Below, one piece after another: positions 4,999 to 6,548 of a stretch of DNA of 6,548 nucleotides; positions within the stretch are counted from its first letter, which is position 1; each line of letters begins with the position of its first letter. Origin of the DNA: CAYJOG01 sp964371695 [NCBI: uncultured bacterium] (GTDB lineage Bacteria; CAYJOG01). Both the position numbers and the translations under genes were made by a program. Under the pieces are notes generated by a model. The model had not been told where the DNA came from, did not search any database, and saw nothing but the letters and a program-made list of their open reading frames with translations. Location of the stretch: positions 1 through 6,548 of the forward strand of contig CAYJOG010000173.1 of NCBI GenBank assembly GCA_964371695.1, given 5' to 3'.

Positions 4999-6548
4999 AT
5001 GCTTCGTCATTTCCTCGTCGGGCGCGCCTCGCGGCCAAGAGTATCTTTGTGCCGCGTTTCCGTTTTCCTGGTGATGGGGGTTTTTCTGTTTGGGGCCTCA
5101 CACCGGGCACAGGCTGCTGAAACTGCCTGTTTCCTGGTGGAGTCTGGAACCGATTGCCCCACTGCCACCAACACCATCACGGTCACGCCCAACACGGCGT
5201 TTGAAATCCGCGTGGTGTATAACCCAAAAGGCGGCGCGCAAATATCTGGTCTTACGGTGGATTTTGATTTTCCCGCAGGCATTGGGGACCCCACCTGCAC
5301 CGACGCCGATGCCTCTTTGCCCAACTTTCTGGGGGCGATTGAAAAAGCTGCTTCCAATCTCAAGGCCTCCTATTTCAATATTGCTGGCGCCACCAGCGGC
5401 ACCAGCGCCAAGTTCATGAAGTGTTCCTTTCCCGGTGGCGCTGATGGTGCAACGGGCAACCTCACCTGGAAAATTGACGGGGCAGGGGGCCCTGCGCAGG
5501 CGGTGGACGCCGGAGGCGCACCGCTGCCTTCCATCCAGTTTGTCAATGCCACCATCAAGATTGAGCAGCCGCCCTGCACCCAGACCACCGGCGCCAGCAG
5601 CCTCACAGCCACAGCCAAAAATGTGAGCGGCGTGGCCACCTGCGACCTGACCTGGACGGCCCCGACGATTGGGCAGGGTCAGTGCCCCCTGACGGCCAAT
5701 CCTTTCGCCATCACCAAAGACGGTACGCCCCTCACCGGCAGCCCCTTTGCTGCGGCCACTCTGACCTCCACGGTCAACACCGGTCTGGTGTTTAGCACCA
5801 CCTATAACTTCAGTCTGGTCACCAGCACCTCCGGCGGCGCACTGGCAGCCGTGGCCACCACCTGCAAGCCTGAGCAGGGCAGCCCGCCCCAGCTCACATT
5901 CACACCTCCCACTTCGGGTCTTAAAGGCTCTCCCCTCAAGGTGGATGGTTCCTACAGCGACAGCGACAGCAACACCGTGACACCCACTGTGTTCTACCAG
6001 TCGGGAGCCAGTGCCCCGGCCACCGCACCCCTCGGCCGTCAGGCCCAGGCAGCCAATGGAACCTTTTCCGCCACAGTGCCCGGTAGCGCTGTGAATGACG
6101 GAGACGACATCAAGTTCATCATCCGTGTGGTAGATGACATCGGTCTGACCAAGTTCATTCCCACCACCATCACCGATGCAGATATTCCCAATGCCACGCC
6201 CACGCCCACCCAACTCACGGCGGCGTTCGCCAAGGTTTCCTGCACCGGCGCGGGGGCGAACTGTCTGTTGGGTGAGGACATCACCGTGGGCACCGAGCTG
6301 GCTTTTGCCGACACCAACGGCGACAGCATCGGCGATTTCCCCATTCCCAGCGAAATGCCCTTTAACCCTGCCGACAGTAATGAGCCTGACGCCAACCGGC
6401 CAGGCCTGGATATTCGTTTTGCCATGAACGCCCCCAGCCGGGTCACTGCCCGCATTTACACCCTCAATGGCCGTCTGATTCGACAGTTGCCCTCCAGCAC
6501 CACCTTCTTGCCCAACACATGTGACTTTGAACAAGGGTGCAACTGGGA
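4999..6548 (+). CDS. Secreted cohesin-like / FN3 / Ig-like protein with FlgD-like C-terminal module (3' end beyond the window)
   Basis: The frame is open for 516 codons to the window edge with no stop. It starts with an Arg-rich N-region of about 19 residues, a hydrophobic core (VSVFLVMGVFLFGA) and likely signal peptidase cleavage after A-Q-A at residue 39. Residues about 41-190 are a beta-rich domain with cohesin-like features: a strand pattern ITVTPNTAFEIRVVY, then ISGLTVDFDFPAG, and a closing strand FVNATIKI. Residues about 192-296 look like an FN3 module. Residues about 297-398 look like an Ig-like module (FSATVPG, then IKFIIRVVDDIG), matching the tail at the start of the large upstream protein. 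From about 469, RFAMNAPSRVTARIYTLNGRLIRQL matches the start of a FlgD-like Ig module, typically at or near a protein's C-terminus, so the end may be some 40 codons away. Expected role: an extracellular protein that could bind the neighbouring dockerins. The gene is certain; the cohesin call is tentative. Confidence 0.9.
   Translation, partial: MLRHFLVGRASRPRVSLCRVSVFLVMGVFLFGASHRAQAAETACFLVESGTDCPTATNTITVTPNTAFEIRVVYNPKGGAQISGLTVDFDFPAGIGDPTCTDADASLPNFLGAIEKAASNLKASYFNIAGATSGTSAKFMKCSFPGGADGATGNLTWKIDGAGGPAQAVDAGGAPLPSIQFVNATIKIEQPPCTQTTGASSLTATAKNVSGVATCDLTWTAPTIGQGQCPLTANPFAITKDGTPLTGSPFAAATLTSTVNTGLVFSTTYNFSLVTSTSGGALAAVATTCKPEQGSPPQLTFTPPTSGLKGSPLKVDGSYSDSDSNTVTPTVFYQSGASAPATAPLGRQAQAANGTFSATVPGSAVNDGDDIKFIIRVVDDIGLTKFIPTTITDADIPNATPTPTQLTAAFAKVSCTGAGANCLLGEDITVGTELAFADTNGDSIGDFPIPSEMPFNPADSNEPDANRPGLDIRFAMNAPSRVTARIYTLNGRLIRQLPSSTTFLPNTCDFEQGCNW
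5119..5568 (+). other. Candidate cohesin domain (tentative)
   Basis: Residues about 41-190 of the third gene have the length (about 150 residues), N-terminal location after the signal peptide, and predicted all-beta pattern of cohesins. Visible hallmarks are a first strand ending in V-x-P-N-T, a strand F-E-I-R-V-V-Y followed by a G-G loop, and a hydrophobic I-S-G-L-T-V-D-F-D-F-P strand where cohesins have 'G-x-x-F-x-L-x-Y-D'. The Cys content (C44, C53 and later ones) is atypical. The fold may instead be another Ig-like domain. Two dockerin genes next door raise the prior. Confidence 0.4.

Noticed and set aside
5098-6534. 478-codon minus-strand open frame
   Set aside because: Antisense shadow of the third gene. 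The low-complexity G/A-rich translation has no motif, while the plus strand has a signal peptide and Ig-like and FlgD-like patterns.

Overview
The window looks like bacterial DNA, GC-rich by eye (about 58-60%), with a strong preference for C or G at third codon positions. All convincing genes lie on the + strand and encode large secreted, beta-sandwich-rich, cysteine-rich proteins. No enzyme, tRNA, rRNA, CRISPR array, transposase or integrase is visible. The genus cannot be named from the sequence. Sec-type signal peptides, type-I-like dockerins, FN3/Ig-like arrays and a FlgD-like C-terminal module suggest an environmental, probably Gram-negative bacterium that builds extracellular protein assemblies.

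Layout. (1) Positions 1-3741 carry the 3' part of a very large extracellular gene. Its reading frame is open from base 1, broken by an in-frame TAA at 49-51, then open for 1228 codons. The product runs from the tail of an Ig-like domain through an unassigned beta-rich block (with a D-P-x-G-D motif), about six FN3-like modules and a Cys-containing domain to a C-terminal dockerin. (2) After a 41-base gap with a good ribosome binding site, positions 3783-4841 encode a 352-residue secreted protein. It has a signal peptide, an orphan domain, a carboxypeptidase-regulatory-like beta domain and a second dockerin. A strong intrinsic terminator at 4865-4894 closes this unit. (3) A 157-base intergenic region contains the terminator, an A-tract and a 7-bp inverted repeat. 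(4) Positions 4999-6548 hold the 5' part of a third secreted gene that runs off the window. It has a signal peptide, a cohesin-like N-terminal domain, an FN3 module, an Ig-like module and the start of a FlgD-like domain.

Working model (inference). The two dockerin proteins are co-transcribed and share nearly the same recognition residues. The next gene may supply the matching cohesin. The locus would then be a small, apparently non-cellulosomal cohesin-dockerin cell-surface or extracellular assembly system, with no carbohydrate-active enzyme in view. The least certain points are the cohesin assignment and the meaning of the in-frame stop near the left edge.
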